Source of the DNA: Opitutales bacterium
GTDB taxonomy: Bacteria; Verrucomicrobiota; Verrucomicrobiia; Opitutales; UBA2987
DNA length: 39,763 nt
Direction: 5' to 3'
NCBI GenBank assembly: GCA_021772535.1
Contig: JAJFLV010000209.1
Span: 1-39,763, forward strand
The translations under genes were made by a program, and so were the position numbers. Below, piece after piece: positions 9,214 through 18,083 of the stretch. Numbering within the stretch: the stretch's first letter is position 1; the number at the start of each line of letters is the position of its first letter. The notes under the pieces were generated by a model, which was given only the letters and a program-made list of their open reading frames with translations, made no database searches and was not told the DNA's origin.

Positions 9214-10752
9214 CTATCTTTGGCTTATTCTAAATGTTAAATTATCGAGATCATCGGGCCGGTATCCTCCAAAAATCACACTCACCATGTATCCCACAAA
9301 AAATACAATCAGATGCCCAAATACGCCAATGAAAATGGGATTCATTTCAAAATTGAAACCCCCAAGATCCAATATCCTCAATTTAGGTTCGGTCAGAACC
9401 CCCCAACCGGTAAAGAGCAAACAAGCTCCAATTCCGCAATAAGCGCCCCTTCGGGTCGCCCGTCGGGTCAGAAACCCAAGCAAAAATAAACCGAGGGTTC
9501 CCGCTGATAGAATCGTGGCAATGATAATGCCACGTTCAAGGATGGAGGCCGAATCTTTATCCGGTATAAGGAGTATCGCCACCAAACTGGCCAATGTTCC
9601 GCCCAACAGCACCATTGATCGTCCAAAAATCAAACGGATCCGGTCGGTAGATTTCGGAAAAAACGGGGCTAAATAATCGGTCGTAATCACCGTGGCCACA
9701 CTGTTAAGGTCGCCGCTCACGGTTGACATGGCAGCGGCCAGGATGGCTGCAAGTATCAGCCCAACCAATCCAGTGGGTAAAAAATTGACGATGAAGTGCG
9801 GAACGATGTTATCGCCAATATCGGGGGGGACAGTGCCGGTTAGGTTATAGAATCCATAGAGACAGGCCCCGATAAACATGAATATTACAAATATCGGAAT
9901 ACAGGAAGCCGCTCCCCAGATTGTTCCCCAAAAGGCTTCCCGGTCGGTTTTTGCGATCAAGTAGCGCTGAACCATATGCTGATCAGTGATATAACGCCGG
10001 CTCCAGTTAAGGAATAGGGCAACAATATATATCCAGCCTGTCGTTACTTCCCTATCAAACAAGGTAGCCCAGGATAGTTCAAACGATCCAAGGCTGAATT
10101 TTCCTCCCGCAAATGCCTCTCCCACGACAGCTCCGGGAGGTCCGGCTTCCGGGGCAAAAAGCAAACGTAAAATAATCAACAGGGCACCGCCGATAAGAAT
10201 AATTCCCTGCACCACATCGGTCCAGACAACAGCCTCGATGCCTCCAATGGCTGTGTAAATCATGGTAAATACCCCCACCCCGAGGACCACCGCTCTTAAA
10301 TCCCAACCGGTCATCACATTGATGGCGATTGCCGTTGTCAGCAAGGTAATCCCCAAATCAAAGGTCCGATCGGCTAAAAACCCAAAAGAAGTGTAAAGCC
10401 GCCCCCCGAAACCGAATCGTTTGCCAATATACTCGTAAGCGCTCATCCCGACTACCCTGCGGTAAAATGGCACAATAAAGTAAGCTACAAACAGGAGCAC
10501 GATCGGCAGCGTTAGTATGCCCGGAAGCAGTATCATGCCCTTTTTGAAAACAGTCCCGGGATGCCCGACGACCGTGCCGCTCCCGATCAAGGTGCCCATC
10601 AAAGTGAAAGCTACAGCCCAGGCCGGAATTTTTCGATCCGCTATGAAGTATTTGCGGGTCGATTTTTGCGCTCGGGACACATACAATCCAATCGCCGCAA
10701 TTGCAATCAGGTATATCAGTACAACAATGTAATCGAGGAACCTAAGGGTCAT
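9214..10752 (-). CDS. sodium:solute symporter (SSS family)
   Basis: Inner-membrane sodium-coupled transporter of 512 residues with roughly 13 hydrophobic segments, beginning with the FLDYIVVLIYLIAIAAIGLY helix and followed by the SSS-type segment RKYFIADRKIPAWAVAFTLM. Other family signs are GMSAYEYIGKRFG, AIGGIEAVVWTDVVQG and the AAAMSTVSGDLNSVATV stretch near the sodium site. The family includes sugar, sialic acid, proline and pantothenate carriers; the substrate here is unknown. The gene is first of a two-gene unit with the esterase and divergent from a sulfatase (110 bases between starts), so a sugar or sulfated/acylated sugar is a reasonable guess. Confidence 0.92.
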   Translation of the reverse strand: MTLRFLDYIVVLIYLIAIAAIGLYVSRAQKSTRKYFIADRKIPAWAVAFTLMGTLIGSGTVVGHPGTVFKKGMILLPGILTLPIVLLFVAYFIVPFYRRVVGMSAYEYIGKRFGFGGRLYTSFGFLADRTFDLGITLLTTAIAINVMTGWDLRAVVLGVGVFTMIYTAIGGIEAVVWTDVVQGIILIGGALLIILRLLFAPEAGPPGAVVGEAFAGGKFSLGSFELSWATLFDREVTTGWIYIVALFLNWSRRYITDQHMVQRYLIAKTDREAFWGTIWGAASCIPIFVIFMFIGACLYGFYNLTGTVPPDIGDNIVPHFIVNFLPTGLVGLILAAILAAAMSTVSGDLNSVATVITTDYLAPFFPKSTDRIRLIFGRSMVLLGGTLASLVAILLIPDKDSASILERGIIIATILSAGTLGLFLLGFLTRRATRRGAYCGIGACLLFTGWGVLTEPKLRILDLGGFNFEMNPIFIGVFGHLIVFFVGYMVSVIFGGYRPDDLDNLTFRISQR

Positions 10753-10862
10753 AAACGATGGGGTTTGGAGAGGGTAAAAATCCAGTTAAAATTATTCGCC
10801 AAATTCTTGGTTTTATTGTGGTTTCACTGGCAGATTGATGAAATATTTTAAATTTGTGTAAA

Positions 10863-12242
10863 ATGATGACAACCAAGCGCATTACCGCAAACGATTTAAA
10901 GGAAAAACCAAACATTGTCTTCGTCATCGTGGACGATATGGGAATTCACCAATTGGGATGCTATGGCAATCCCTTTTATGAAACACCAAACCTGGATCGT
11001 CTGGCTGCTGAGAGCATGCGTTTTACTGATGCTTACGGTACCGGCCCGGTCTGTTCGCCCTCGCGAGCAAGCATTTTGACTGGTAAATATCCCGCCCGCC
11101 TCCATCTGACAAATTTTATCCCAGGTTCCGAACCTGAAAACCCAAAGCTGATAACCCCCGAATGGCAAAAGTTTCTACCTCTGGAAGAGGCCACAGTCGG
11201 CAATGTCTTCCAGGACTTTGGTTATATTACGGGCCACTTTGGCAAATGGCACCTGGCAAAAGATTATCATCACCGCCCTGGCAGACCACTGGATCCACAA
11301 TCTCAAGGATTTCATTTTGTAACAACATCCGTAAAACCAAAGCCGGACGCCAATCCAACCGAGGACGCTCACAACACCGGGAAAATCACGGACTGGGCGA
11401 TTCAGTTCCTGAAAGACCAAAAGGATAACAATTTTCTTTCCTTCATTGAATATAACACTATTCACCGGCCAGAAATGGAACACCCCGACCTGGTGGCAAA
11501 GTACGCCGCCAAATCGGAAGCGGATGACGATAAAAATCGGCCCGTTCTGGGCGCCATGGTGGAGACTCTGGACCGTAATATCGGTCGACTATTGGAAACT
11601 CTGGAAAATCTCGGGTTAGCCGAAAATACAATCGTGGTTTTCACCTCCGATCATGGTATGTGGGGGGACACCCAATCATTGAAACCACTGCGAGGAGCTA
11701 AGGCTGACCTTTATGAGGGCGGTATTCGGGTTCCATTGATGATCCGATGGCCGGGTGTCGTTAAAAGTAGGACGGTTTGCTCTATCCCGGTATGCGGAAA
11801 TGATTTTTTGCCAACATTGATGGAGGCAATCGGTTTGGAAAGAACTAACCCCGATGTGGATGGAGTCAGCCTCCTGCCGCTATTGAAACAAGACGGTCAA
11901 TTAAGGCGCGATGCGATTTTTTGGCATTATCCTCATTATCATCACCAAGGGATTGCCCCCTCCGGGGCGGTTCGCCAAGGAAACTTCAAATTAATCGAAT
12001 GGTTCGAGAAGAGTATTATCGATGGACCCGAATCCGAAGGAGCGCTGGAACTCTTCGATCTGACTAACGATATCGGAGAGCAGAATAATTTGTTTGAAGA
12101 AAAAATGGAATTGGGTTGGCAACTTTATGAAAAGCTCAAAGCCTGGCGTCAATCGGTGGGAGCACAGGAAATGACCATTAATAACGATTTCAACTCAAAC
12201 AAAGAGGCAAGCAAAGCCACGCCTCCAGAAGCAGACAGTTAA
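10863..12242 (+). CDS. type I sulfatase (arylsulfatase A-like), no signal peptide
   Basis: Third sulfatase of the window, 459 residues. From the ATG at 10863 it has VDDMG (D24/D25), signature CSPSR with the modifiable C64 and R68, GKWHLA (K128, H130) and TSDHGMWG (D263, H264), then LRGAKADLYEGGIRVP, which is typical of arylsulfatase A-like carbohydrate sulfatases. An in-frame TTG at 10854 could extend it by three residues but is less likely. Only about 15 polar residues precede the core, so no export signal is present. It is divergent from the symporter gene and ends 12 bases from the convergent histidine-kinase gene. Confidence 0.93.
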   Translation: MMTTKRITANDLKEKPNIVFVIVDDMGIHQLGCYGNPFYETPNLDRLAAESMRFTDAYGTGPVCSPSRASILTGKYPARLHLTNFIPGSEPENPKLITPEWQKFLPLEEATVGNVFQDFGYITGHFGKWHLAKDYHHRPGRPLDPQSQGFHFVTTSVKPKPDANPTEDAHNTGKITDWAIQFLKDQKDNNFLSFIEYNTIHRPEMEHPDLVAKYAAKSEADDDKNRPVLGAMVETLDRNIGRLLETLENLGLAENTIVVFTSDHGMWGDTQSLKPLRGAKADLYEGGIRVPLMIRWPGVVKSRTVCSIPVCGNDFLPTLMEAIGLERTNPDVDGVSLLPLLKQDGQLRRDAIFWHYPHYHHQGIAPSGAVRQGNFKLIEWFEKSIIDGPESEGALELFDLTNDIGEQNNLFEEKMELGWQLYEKLKAWRQSVGAQEMTINNDFNSNKEASKATPPEADS

Positions 12243-12254
12243 TTGGGAAAGGTT

Positions 12255-13631
12255 TTATCGAGGAGGCGGATTCGTTCCGGCCAGCCGCAAATGAAAAACT
12301 GTTTTTTCCAGGTCGGATTTTTCCAGGTGCAAAGCGCCGCCGTGGGCTCGGACAATTTCCTGGGCGAGACTTAATCCCAAACCAAATCCATCTTTCTGGC
12401 GACTACGCGAACTGTCTTCCCTGAAAAATCGTTGGAAAATTTTATCCTTGTTACGAAGAGCAATGCCGGGCCCGCTGTTGGCAATTCGAAGGATCAGGCT
12501 GGAACCTTCAATTTGAAGCGTTGTTTCAACGATGCCATTGGGCTGGTTGTAGCATACCGCGTTGCTTAATAAATTATAAATGGCCTGCCGAATCAAGGTG
12601 CGATCACCCACGATTTTCAAACCATTCGCAATATTCTCTGTAAAAGTCAAAGTAGCCGCCGGGCCGTGAAGTTTGATGTCTTCGACCAGCCCGGCCACTT
12701 CAAGGCTTAAATCAAACTCCATTTTTTCCAGCGACAACTGGCCGACATCGGAACGCGAAAAGAGAAGGAGACTCCGGGTAATTGTTTTCAGGCGCTGCAC
12801 TTCTTCCAGTAGATTGGAGAGAGTTTTTTCATCCCGTGTATTCAACTCTTCGTTTTGCAGGGCAATCTCCAATTCACCCTGCATAACGGCAAGCGGTGTA
12901 TTCAATTCATGGGAAGCATCTGCGCTGAATCGGGCCGTTTGCTTAAAACTGGCTTCCAATCGCTCGAACATTGCATTCAACACCTCAGTCAAGTGTCCCA
13001 ATTCGTCGTTTTTTTCCTCTACGGGAATACGTTTGTTAAGCCCGCTGACATTAATATTTTCAGCAACTCGTGTGATAATTTTAACCGGTTTGACTGCTTT
13101 TTGGGCAAGCAACAATCCACCCATGGCAGCCGCAATCAAAGCAACAGGCAAGGCCCAGGCAAAGGCATCGAAGACATCATCGGCGGCGTCGATCAGGTCA
13201 TCCATCCGGTTTACGATAATGGTCGTCCATTTATCATCATTGACTATGGCTAACCGCCAGTAATCGCCTTTGTAGTGAATCGTGCGAAAGGAGTCGGAAT
13301 CCCTCATGTTGGAGTCAAAAACAAAATTTTTCCACCGATTGGAATGGAACAATTTCTCCCCATCCGGGGTAAATACCATCACCAATTGTAAACTGCGCCG
13401 ATCATCGAGAACATCCAATAATTTTACCATTTTCTTGCGCTTGGGGTCATCCTCACCGTCGATTTCCTCAACGAGATCATGACCAAACCGTTTCAGTTCA
13501 TCATCCACGACATCGAGAAACTCAACATAGAGCAGATAAAATGTCCCCATCCCGAACACGAGAACAACAAACCCTGAAATCAAAGCAGACCAAAGCGCCA
13601 GCTGGAATCGAAATGAACGAAAAAATTTCAT
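12255..13631 (-). CDS. sensor histidine kinase
   Basis: Membrane-bound sensor kinase that would phosphorylate the upstream-encoded OmpR-type regulator. From the chosen start MKFFRSFRFQ the 458 residues contain TM1 (about 13-35), a periplasmic sensor segment (36-155), TM2 (156-176), a HAMP linker (about 176-230), an H-box SHELNTPLA with phospho-accepting H241, an N-box (NLLSNAVCYNQPNG), and ATP-lid motifs NSGPGIA and GFGLGLSLA. A longer frame from 13709 would overlap the regulator gene and add charged residues before TM1, so ATG 13631 is preferred, leaving 31 bases between the genes. The sensor domain is acidic and unclassified. The arrangement resembles CusS/QseC-type kinases linked to envelope or metal stress; the ligand is unknown. 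Confidence 0.92.
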   Translation of the reverse strand: MKFFRSFRFQLALWSALISGFVVLVFGMGTFYLLYVEFLDVVDDELKRFGHDLVEEIDGEDDPKRKKMVKLLDVLDDRRSLQLVMVFTPDGEKLFHSNRWKNFVFDSNMRDSDSFRTIHYKGDYWRLAIVNDDKWTTIIVNRMDDLIDAADDVFDAFAWALPVALIAAAMGGLLLAQKAVKPVKIITRVAENINVSGLNKRIPVEEKNDELGHLTEVLNAMFERLEASFKQTARFSADASHELNTPLAVMQGELEIALQNEELNTRDEKTLSNLLEEVQRLKTITRSLLLFSRSDVGQLSLEKMEFDLSLEVAGLVEDIKLHGPAATLTFTENIANGLKIVGDRTLIRQAIYNLLSNAVCYNQPNGIVETTLQIEGSSLILRIANSGPGIALRNKDKIFQRFFREDSSRSRQKDGFGLGLSLAQEIVRAHGGALHLEKSDLEKTVFHLRLAGTNPPPR

Positions 13632-13662
13632 TGATGATTTATTTGTTAATACCGCTGTACCG

Positions 13663-14355
13663 CTAGGAAGAGGGGGTTCTTTTTTTCTCCGCAACCAATC
13701 GGTAACCAACTCCCCGAACCGTTTGGATTAATTTTTCATCGAATTGGTCATCCACTTTCCGGCGCAATCGCTGGATGTAAACATCAACGATATTGGTGTC
13801 GGAATCGAAGTGATAATTCCAGACATGCTCAACAATTTGCGTGCGGGTGAGAACCCGTCCCGGTGATCGCATTAAATACTCCAGGAGAGAAAATTCACGC
13901 GGTGCCAAGTCGATAAGGCAATCGCCACGAGTTACCTCCCGAGTCATGATGTTGACACTCAAATCACCAACCCGCAAAATGCTCAACCCTTGCCCCGAGG
14001 ATCGCCTCCAGACGGAATTCAATCGCGCAATCAACTCTTCCAGATAAAAGGGCTTAACCAAATAATCGTCAGCTCCCAAATTCAAACCTTCGATTTTTTC
14101 TGAAACTCCCCCGCGTGCGGTTATGATAACGACGGGGACTTTATTCTTATTTTCCCGCAGCAGACGTAGAATGCTCAAACCATCTCTGCCGGGCAGCATG
14201 ATATCCAAAACCAGGGCATCATAAGAATTCGTTTTGGCTAATAAATAACCGTCGTCGCCATTTTCGCAGGCATCAACGATATAGCCTTGCTCTTCCAATC
14301 CTTTGCGGACGAAGGAAAGAATTTTTTTTTCGTCCTCTACTACCAGAATATGCAT
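13663..14355 (-). CDS. OmpR/PhoB-family response regulator
   Basis: DNA-binding response regulator of 230 residues. The receiver domain (1-115) has the acidic pocket VVEDE, the phosphorylation site D51 in LVLDIMLPG, T79 in the ITA motif, and K101 in YLVKPF. The C-terminal winged helix (about 128-225) has LAPREFSLLEYLMRSPGRV and VDVYIQRLRRKVD, ending with the QTVRGVGYRL wing. It lies between the TolC-like gene (34 bases upstream) and the kinase gene on the same strand. It may control its own operon and the divergent 5'-nucleotidase gene (inference). Confidence 0.94.
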   Translation of the reverse strand: MHILVVEDEKKILSFVRKGLEEQGYIVDACENGDDGYLLAKTNSYDALVLDIMLPGRDGLSILRLLRENKNKVPVVIITARGGVSEKIEGLNLGADDYLVKPFYLEELIARLNSVWRRSSGQGLSILRVGDLSVNIMTREVTRGDCLIDLAPREFSLLEYLMRSPGRVLTRTQIVEHVWNYHFDSDTNIVDVYIQRLRRKVDDQFDEKLIQTVRGVGYRLVAEKKRTPSS

Positions 14356-14389
14356 AATGTTCCCAACCTACACTATTTCCCTGAAAATC

Positions 14390-15886
14390 TCAAAAGTTAT
14401 TGAATTGATAGGCTTCGCCGATTTTTTCAATCACCTCGCCTAATTGTTGAAAATAAAACCCTGAGGCCACATCCAGGTCGACCACAGTTTCAAAGAACTC
14501 GGCAAACTGCTCGAGAAATTCTTTTTCCGTTTCAAAAAGAGAAACCCTCGATTGAATGAGATTGTCCATCGTTTCATTATCCTTCCGAAAGGATTCCAGC
14601 TTTTGCAGATAAACGGAATAGCGCAACTCCCTGCTGGCCTTAAGTTCATCTACCAAGGTACGCAGGTTGCGCACTTCTGAAACCCGCCTTCTAATCAAAT
14701 TCTTCACCTGCCGTTCTCTCCAGGTAATTTCCGCGGTGAACTTTCGAATTTCCGCCTCCGCTTGCCTCAGCGAGAGATGAAGCAATTTTGGATCTGTCCG
14801 CTGAACACTGAATCCCAGTCCGACCCCAAAACCGGATGGTCTTCGTAAATCGTCGCCCCGGCTTTCAAAGTCATAAGTTCCGAACAATTTACCGATTATA
14901 TCCCACTTGCCGCGCTCGGCCAGAGATTTCTTTAATTCAGCATTTTTGCGGGCAATTTCAAGAACTCTTATTTCAACATCGTTTTGTATTGCCTCGGCGA
15001 TTATCTGTTCAAGGTCTTTTTCAATGTATTGCTTTCCGTAGTAATCGTCCTCTTTCATTTCCAGCAACATCACCCTTTCGAGAGGGAGGAAGTCCAGACC
15101 CAGGCGATCGAGCAAACCGATCTGCCACGCATCGACATTACCCTGCTGATTCACTTTGCGCGACAGAAAAGCCTGAATCTCGTCCTCAATCTGACGAATT
15201 TCATCTCCATTGCCGGTTTCTTTTGTGTAATCGAGTAAATTTTGAAAATCGCGGACTGCCTCCTCCGCTAAATTCCTTCGCTTGAGGGAATTCTGTAGGT
15301 CGATGTAGGCTTCGTGACTTTCGCTCACTTCATCCCGCACCGTATCGATAAAATCCAGCCAGGCATTGAGTAGCTCATTTTCTTCAAAATTTCGCTCAGT
15401 CACACGCTCCAGGGTCGTTATTGAGCTGAACAAGGGAAAACGCAACTCGCCTCCGACAAAGGTATTACCGTTCTCTCCATTCTGATCCGAAGTTCCTCTG
15501 ACGCCAGCTCCCGCCGAAAACCTTTTGCCATCGAAAAACTCCTTTTCGAAACCTACCGAAACCCGCGCCTCATCATCCTTCTCGGTAATGCGATTCAGAC
15601 CTTCGAAATTGCTTTCGGAATCTCGCTCCACCTGCGATTCTACAACCAGGGGGACAAACTGGCTCAGGTTGCGCTCGAATCGCCGGAATTGGTAATCGGT
15701 CTCCTCGATTTCATATCGGGAAGCCGCAATTTCCAGGTTCTTTTCGTAGGTGATCTGGATGATGGAATAAAAATCTATGCGAGGTTTCCCTGACTCGCTA
15801 TCCTGGGCAGGAAGGCTCGAATTGAAGAAAATTTGCAGGGAAAATAAGAGAGAAAGGACGATTGTTGCAGTTTTTTGGATTTTCAT
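14390..15886 (-). CDS. TolC-family outer-membrane factor
   Basis: A 498-residue exported protein with an N-terminal signal (about 1-27, ending near SLPAQ). It has the alternating long helices and beta segments of outer-membrane efflux proteins: helix starts such as SIIQITYEKNLEIAASRYEI, a strand region around 75-160 with many aromatic and Gly residues, long charged coiled-coil stretches (165-235, 280-330) and a repeated strand pair near FGVGLGFSVQ. TolC proteins form trimeric exit ducts for RND, MFS or type I exporters. No membrane-fusion or pump gene is adjacent; instead the gene heads an operon with a two-component system. The internal repeat of the family is hard to verify by eye, hence moderate certainty. 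Confidence 0.75.
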   Translation of the reverse strand: MKIQKTATIVLSLLFSLQIFFNSSLPAQDSESGKPRIDFYSIIQITYEKNLEIAASRYEIEETDYQFRRFERNLSQFVPLVVESQVERDSESNFEGLNRITEKDDEARVSVGFEKEFFDGKRFSAGAGVRGTSDQNGENGNTFVGGELRFPLFSSITTLERVTERNFEENELLNAWLDFIDTVRDEVSESHEAYIDLQNSLKRRNLAEEAVRDFQNLLDYTKETGNGDEIRQIEDEIQAFLSRKVNQQGNVDAWQIGLLDRLGLDFLPLERVMLLEMKEDDYYGKQYIEKDLEQIIAEAIQNDVEIRVLEIARKNAELKKSLAERGKWDIIGKLFGTYDFESRGDDLRRPSGFGVGLGFSVQRTDPKLLHLSLRQAEAEIRKFTAEITWRERQVKNLIRRRVSEVRNLRTLVDELKASRELRYSVYLQKLESFRKDNETMDNLIQSRVSLFETEKEFLEQFAEFFETVVDLDVASGFYFQQLGEVIEKIGEAYQFNNF

Positions 15887-16071
15887 AATTAAATAAGCAA
15901 GAGGGAGTTGAACTTATTTCCATTAATAATATACCAAAATTAAATGACAATTCGTCCGGGGTTGAGATGACACTTTTGTAATGTTGGTAAATTATCCCGG
16001 ATTTAATGAAAATTATTCTTTTTGTGAGAAAGAATTGAGGTATCTTAAGCAATTGAACCCTGTTTGAATCA
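15887..16071. promoter_or_regulatory. divergent promoter region with a direct repeat
   Basis: This AT-rich stretch separates the TolC-kinase operon from the 5'-nucleotidase gene. ATGACAATT (15944-15952) recurs as ATGACACTT (15967-15975), 23 bases apart, roughly two helical turns. OmpR-type regulators bind direct repeats, so this could be the operator of the co-encoded regulator. A short chance repeat is equally possible. Confidence 0.25.
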
Positions 16072-17583
16072 ATGCAACTTCATAGAATGCTAGTTAAATT
16101 CGGATTGTTTATATCAGTCTTTTTTGCGACTGCTCTTTTCGAACGATTGACCGGAGAAACGGATACCGTCCTGATTCTCCATACCAACGACATCCACGAT
16201 CATCTTCGACCGGATTATGACGGCACCGGGGGATTGCCCTACGTTTCAGGTTATGTCAAAAGCGTGCGGGCTCAACGAAGTGATGTTTTCGTCCTCGACG
16301 CCGGTGATGTAGCCGAGAAAGGCGACATGGTGGCATTTGAATCTGACAGTGAGATTACCTACCGGGCGCTGGGAATGATCGGGTATGACGCGGGAACCTT
16401 CGGCAACCATGACCACGATTTTGGAATTCCACAGTTGCACAAATTCGAATCGCTTGCCGGCGAAATGAAGATACTCTGCCTCAATCTGATTAAAGAAAAT
16501 GGAGATCTGGAATTCACACCCAGCGCAATCTTCGATGTGGATGGAGTAAAAGTAGGAGTGGCCGGGGTAATCGTTCCCAGAGATGAATATGGTCTAAATC
16601 CTGAGGAAACGGCCAATGCCCTCGCCCTGGAAGCAAAGCGCCTGGATAAATTGGCAGATCTGGTAATCGCCGTCTGCCACATTCCTTCAAAACACTGCCA
16701 GATGCTGTCCATGATCGCTCCTGAAGTTGATGTTTTTGTTTCAGGTCACTCCCATGAAGTTCTCCCGGAAGCGATTTTGGTAGAGGAGACCGGGGCCTAT
16801 ATCGTCCAGGCCGGCAGTTATGCAGAATATGTGGGCCGCCTGGAGTTGGAAATCGACCTCGATACCAAACAGATTGTTAGCGCTAAAAGCGAATTGGTTC
16901 CTATGCGGCATGGCACGGTTCCGGTTGATGAAGAAATGCTTGAATGGGTTCTCGAAAAAGAGCGGACGTTAACTCCTCAAGCTTCCCGAGTCGTTTTTCA
17001 CAATGATGCTGAAATCGGACGGATCGAGATGGGGATCCTTGGAGCTGCCGCCCTTCGTGCCAGTTCCGGAGCCGACATCGGTTTCTGCAATGCAGATCAG
17101 GTCATTCGCGACATCCTTCCGGAAGGAGATGTTGACGTGAATGCGATATTTCGGACCGGAGGCCACCGAGGATACGAGGTTGTTAAAGCCAATCTGAAAG
17201 GCGAAGCCATAGAGGCCTACTTGAATGCCTTGAAAAGAGCCGATTATCCGCTAACCCAGTGGTCGGGGTTCCGGGCATTTTTGCCCTCCGAAGGAGATGA
17301 ACCGGAGATCATTAATACCGACCTTGAGCCGAACCGCCTCTACCATATCATAATGCCGAAACTGGAATGGGACACACGGCTTCTAAGGTCGTTCAGGAAA
17401 GTTATCGAACGAAATATCGGGGCCGGGATCAAGGTTCCACAACATGTTCTGACAGCAACTCCGACTTCCATTACATTTACCGATGCAGTAACGGATTATA
17501 TCACTAAAATTGACGGTGAACATATTAAGCTTTCGGCTCATATTAATGAAATTGCAAAGAATCAATTAGTAGAAAAAAATTAA
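16072..17583 (+). CDS. UshA-like 5'-nucleotidase / metallophosphatase, exported
   Basis: Two-domain periplasmic or surface metallophosphatase of 503 residues that would release phosphate from nucleotides or related esters. A signal peptide covers about 1-28. The N-terminal calcineurin-like domain carries all metal motifs: HTNDIHDH (D40, H42), DAGD (D79), GNHDHDFG (N112, H113), H203 in CHIPS, and SGHSHE (H226, H228). The C-terminal domain (about 310-490) resembles the 5'-nucleotidase substrate-binding domain but is short. The start has no Shine-Dalgarno motif. It is divergent from the TolC/two-component operon and sits 16 bases before a small allophanate-hydrolase-like domain gene. Confidence 0.9.
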   Translation: MQLHRMLVKFGLFISVFFATALFERLTGETDTVLILHTNDIHDHLRPDYDGTGGLPYVSGYVKSVRAQRSDVFVLDAGDVAEKGDMVAFESDSEITYRALGMIGYDAGTFGNHDHDFGIPQLHKFESLAGEMKILCLNLIKENGDLEFTPSAIFDVDGVKVGVAGVIVPRDEYGLNPEETANALALEAKRLDKLADLVIAVCHIPSKHCQMLSMIAPEVDVFVSGHSHEVLPEAILVEETGAYIVQAGSYAEYVGRLELEIDLDTKQIVSAKSELVPMRHGTVPVDEEMLEWVLEKERTLTPQASRVVFHNDAEIGRIEMGILGAAALRASSGADIGFCNADQVIRDILPEGDVDVNAIFRTGGHRGYEVVKANLKGEAIEAYLNALKRADYPLTQWSGFRAFLPSEGDEPEIINTDLEPNRLYHIIMPKLEWDTRLLRSFRKVIERNIGAGIKVPQHVLTATPTSITFTDAVTDYITKIDGEHIKLSAHINEIAKNQLVEKN

Positions 17584-17599
17584 AGAAAAATTCTTTTTT

Positions 17600-17998
17600 A
17601 TGAATTCTCCAATCCTTGAAAATTCTGTTCTAATAGCGGTAAACGGAACCTTGATGCAGGGTTTGGAACTGAACAAAAACCTATTACAAGTCGGAGCAAA
17701 ATTTATCCGGGAGACTCACACCGACTCCAATTACCGCCTTTGGTCCATCAACGACCGCCATCCGGGAATGCTTCGTTCCGAAAATGGAGGAAAAGAAATT
17801 CATCTGGAAATCTGGGAACTGTCCCCGGAAGGATTGGTTACTATTCTTCATCAGGAACCTCCCGGATTGTGCCTGGGGCATATTGCACTTTCTGACGGAA
17901 AAAACATTCTGGGGATCCTGGCCGAACCTTATCTTGTGGAAAATCAGAAAGAAATAACTAAATGGGGAGGCTGGCGAGATTACATTGTTAGTCGATAG
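17600..17998 (+). CDS. stand-alone allophanate-hydrolase C-terminal-type domain
   Basis: A 132-residue cytoplasmic protein that matches, along its full length, what I recall of the C-terminal domain of allophanate hydrolase (AtzF/DUR1,2 type; gamma-glutamylcyclotransferase-like fold). Matching features are VAVNGTLMQGLELN at the start, then SINDRHPGMLR, EIHLEIWELSP, EPPGLCLGHIALSDG, and NILGILAEPYLVE followed by EITKWGGWRDYI. In allophanate hydrolase this domain follows the amidase domain and completes the release of ammonia and carbon dioxide. Here no amidase gene is adjacent. It follows the 5'-nucleotidase gene by 16 bases. Its substrate as a lone protein is unknown; a urea- or carbamoyl-related role is only inferred. 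Confidence 0.8.
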   Translation: MNSPILENSVLIAVNGTLMQGLELNKNLLQVGAKFIRETHTDSNYRLWSINDRHPGMLRSENGGKEIHLEIWELSPEGLVTILHQEPPGLCLGHIALSDGKNILGILAEPYLVENQKEITKWGGWRDYIVSR

Positions 17999-18083
17999 GT
18001 TCTATTTACTTCGTGATGAAAATAACGATTGGGCTGAACCAGATATGAAATTAAATTAAACTTTCAACTTCACTATTGTAACC

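Noticed and set aside
10854-10862. TTG start for the third sulfatase
   Set aside because: An ATG lies three codons downstream and gives a normal N-terminus; the TTG has no supporting ribosome-binding site.
12673-13263. A 196-residue plus-strand open frame
   Set aside because: It lies antisense inside the histidine-kinase gene, whose frame has all family motifs. The antisense product is low-complexity and Ser/Arg-rich, with no recognisable fold.
17583-17597. AAAGAA/TTCTTT inverted repeat after the 5'-nucleotidase gene as a terminator
   Set aside because: The stem is six A/T-rich pairs without a GC-rich core, and it sits immediately before the next ATG. It is unlikely to terminate transcription.
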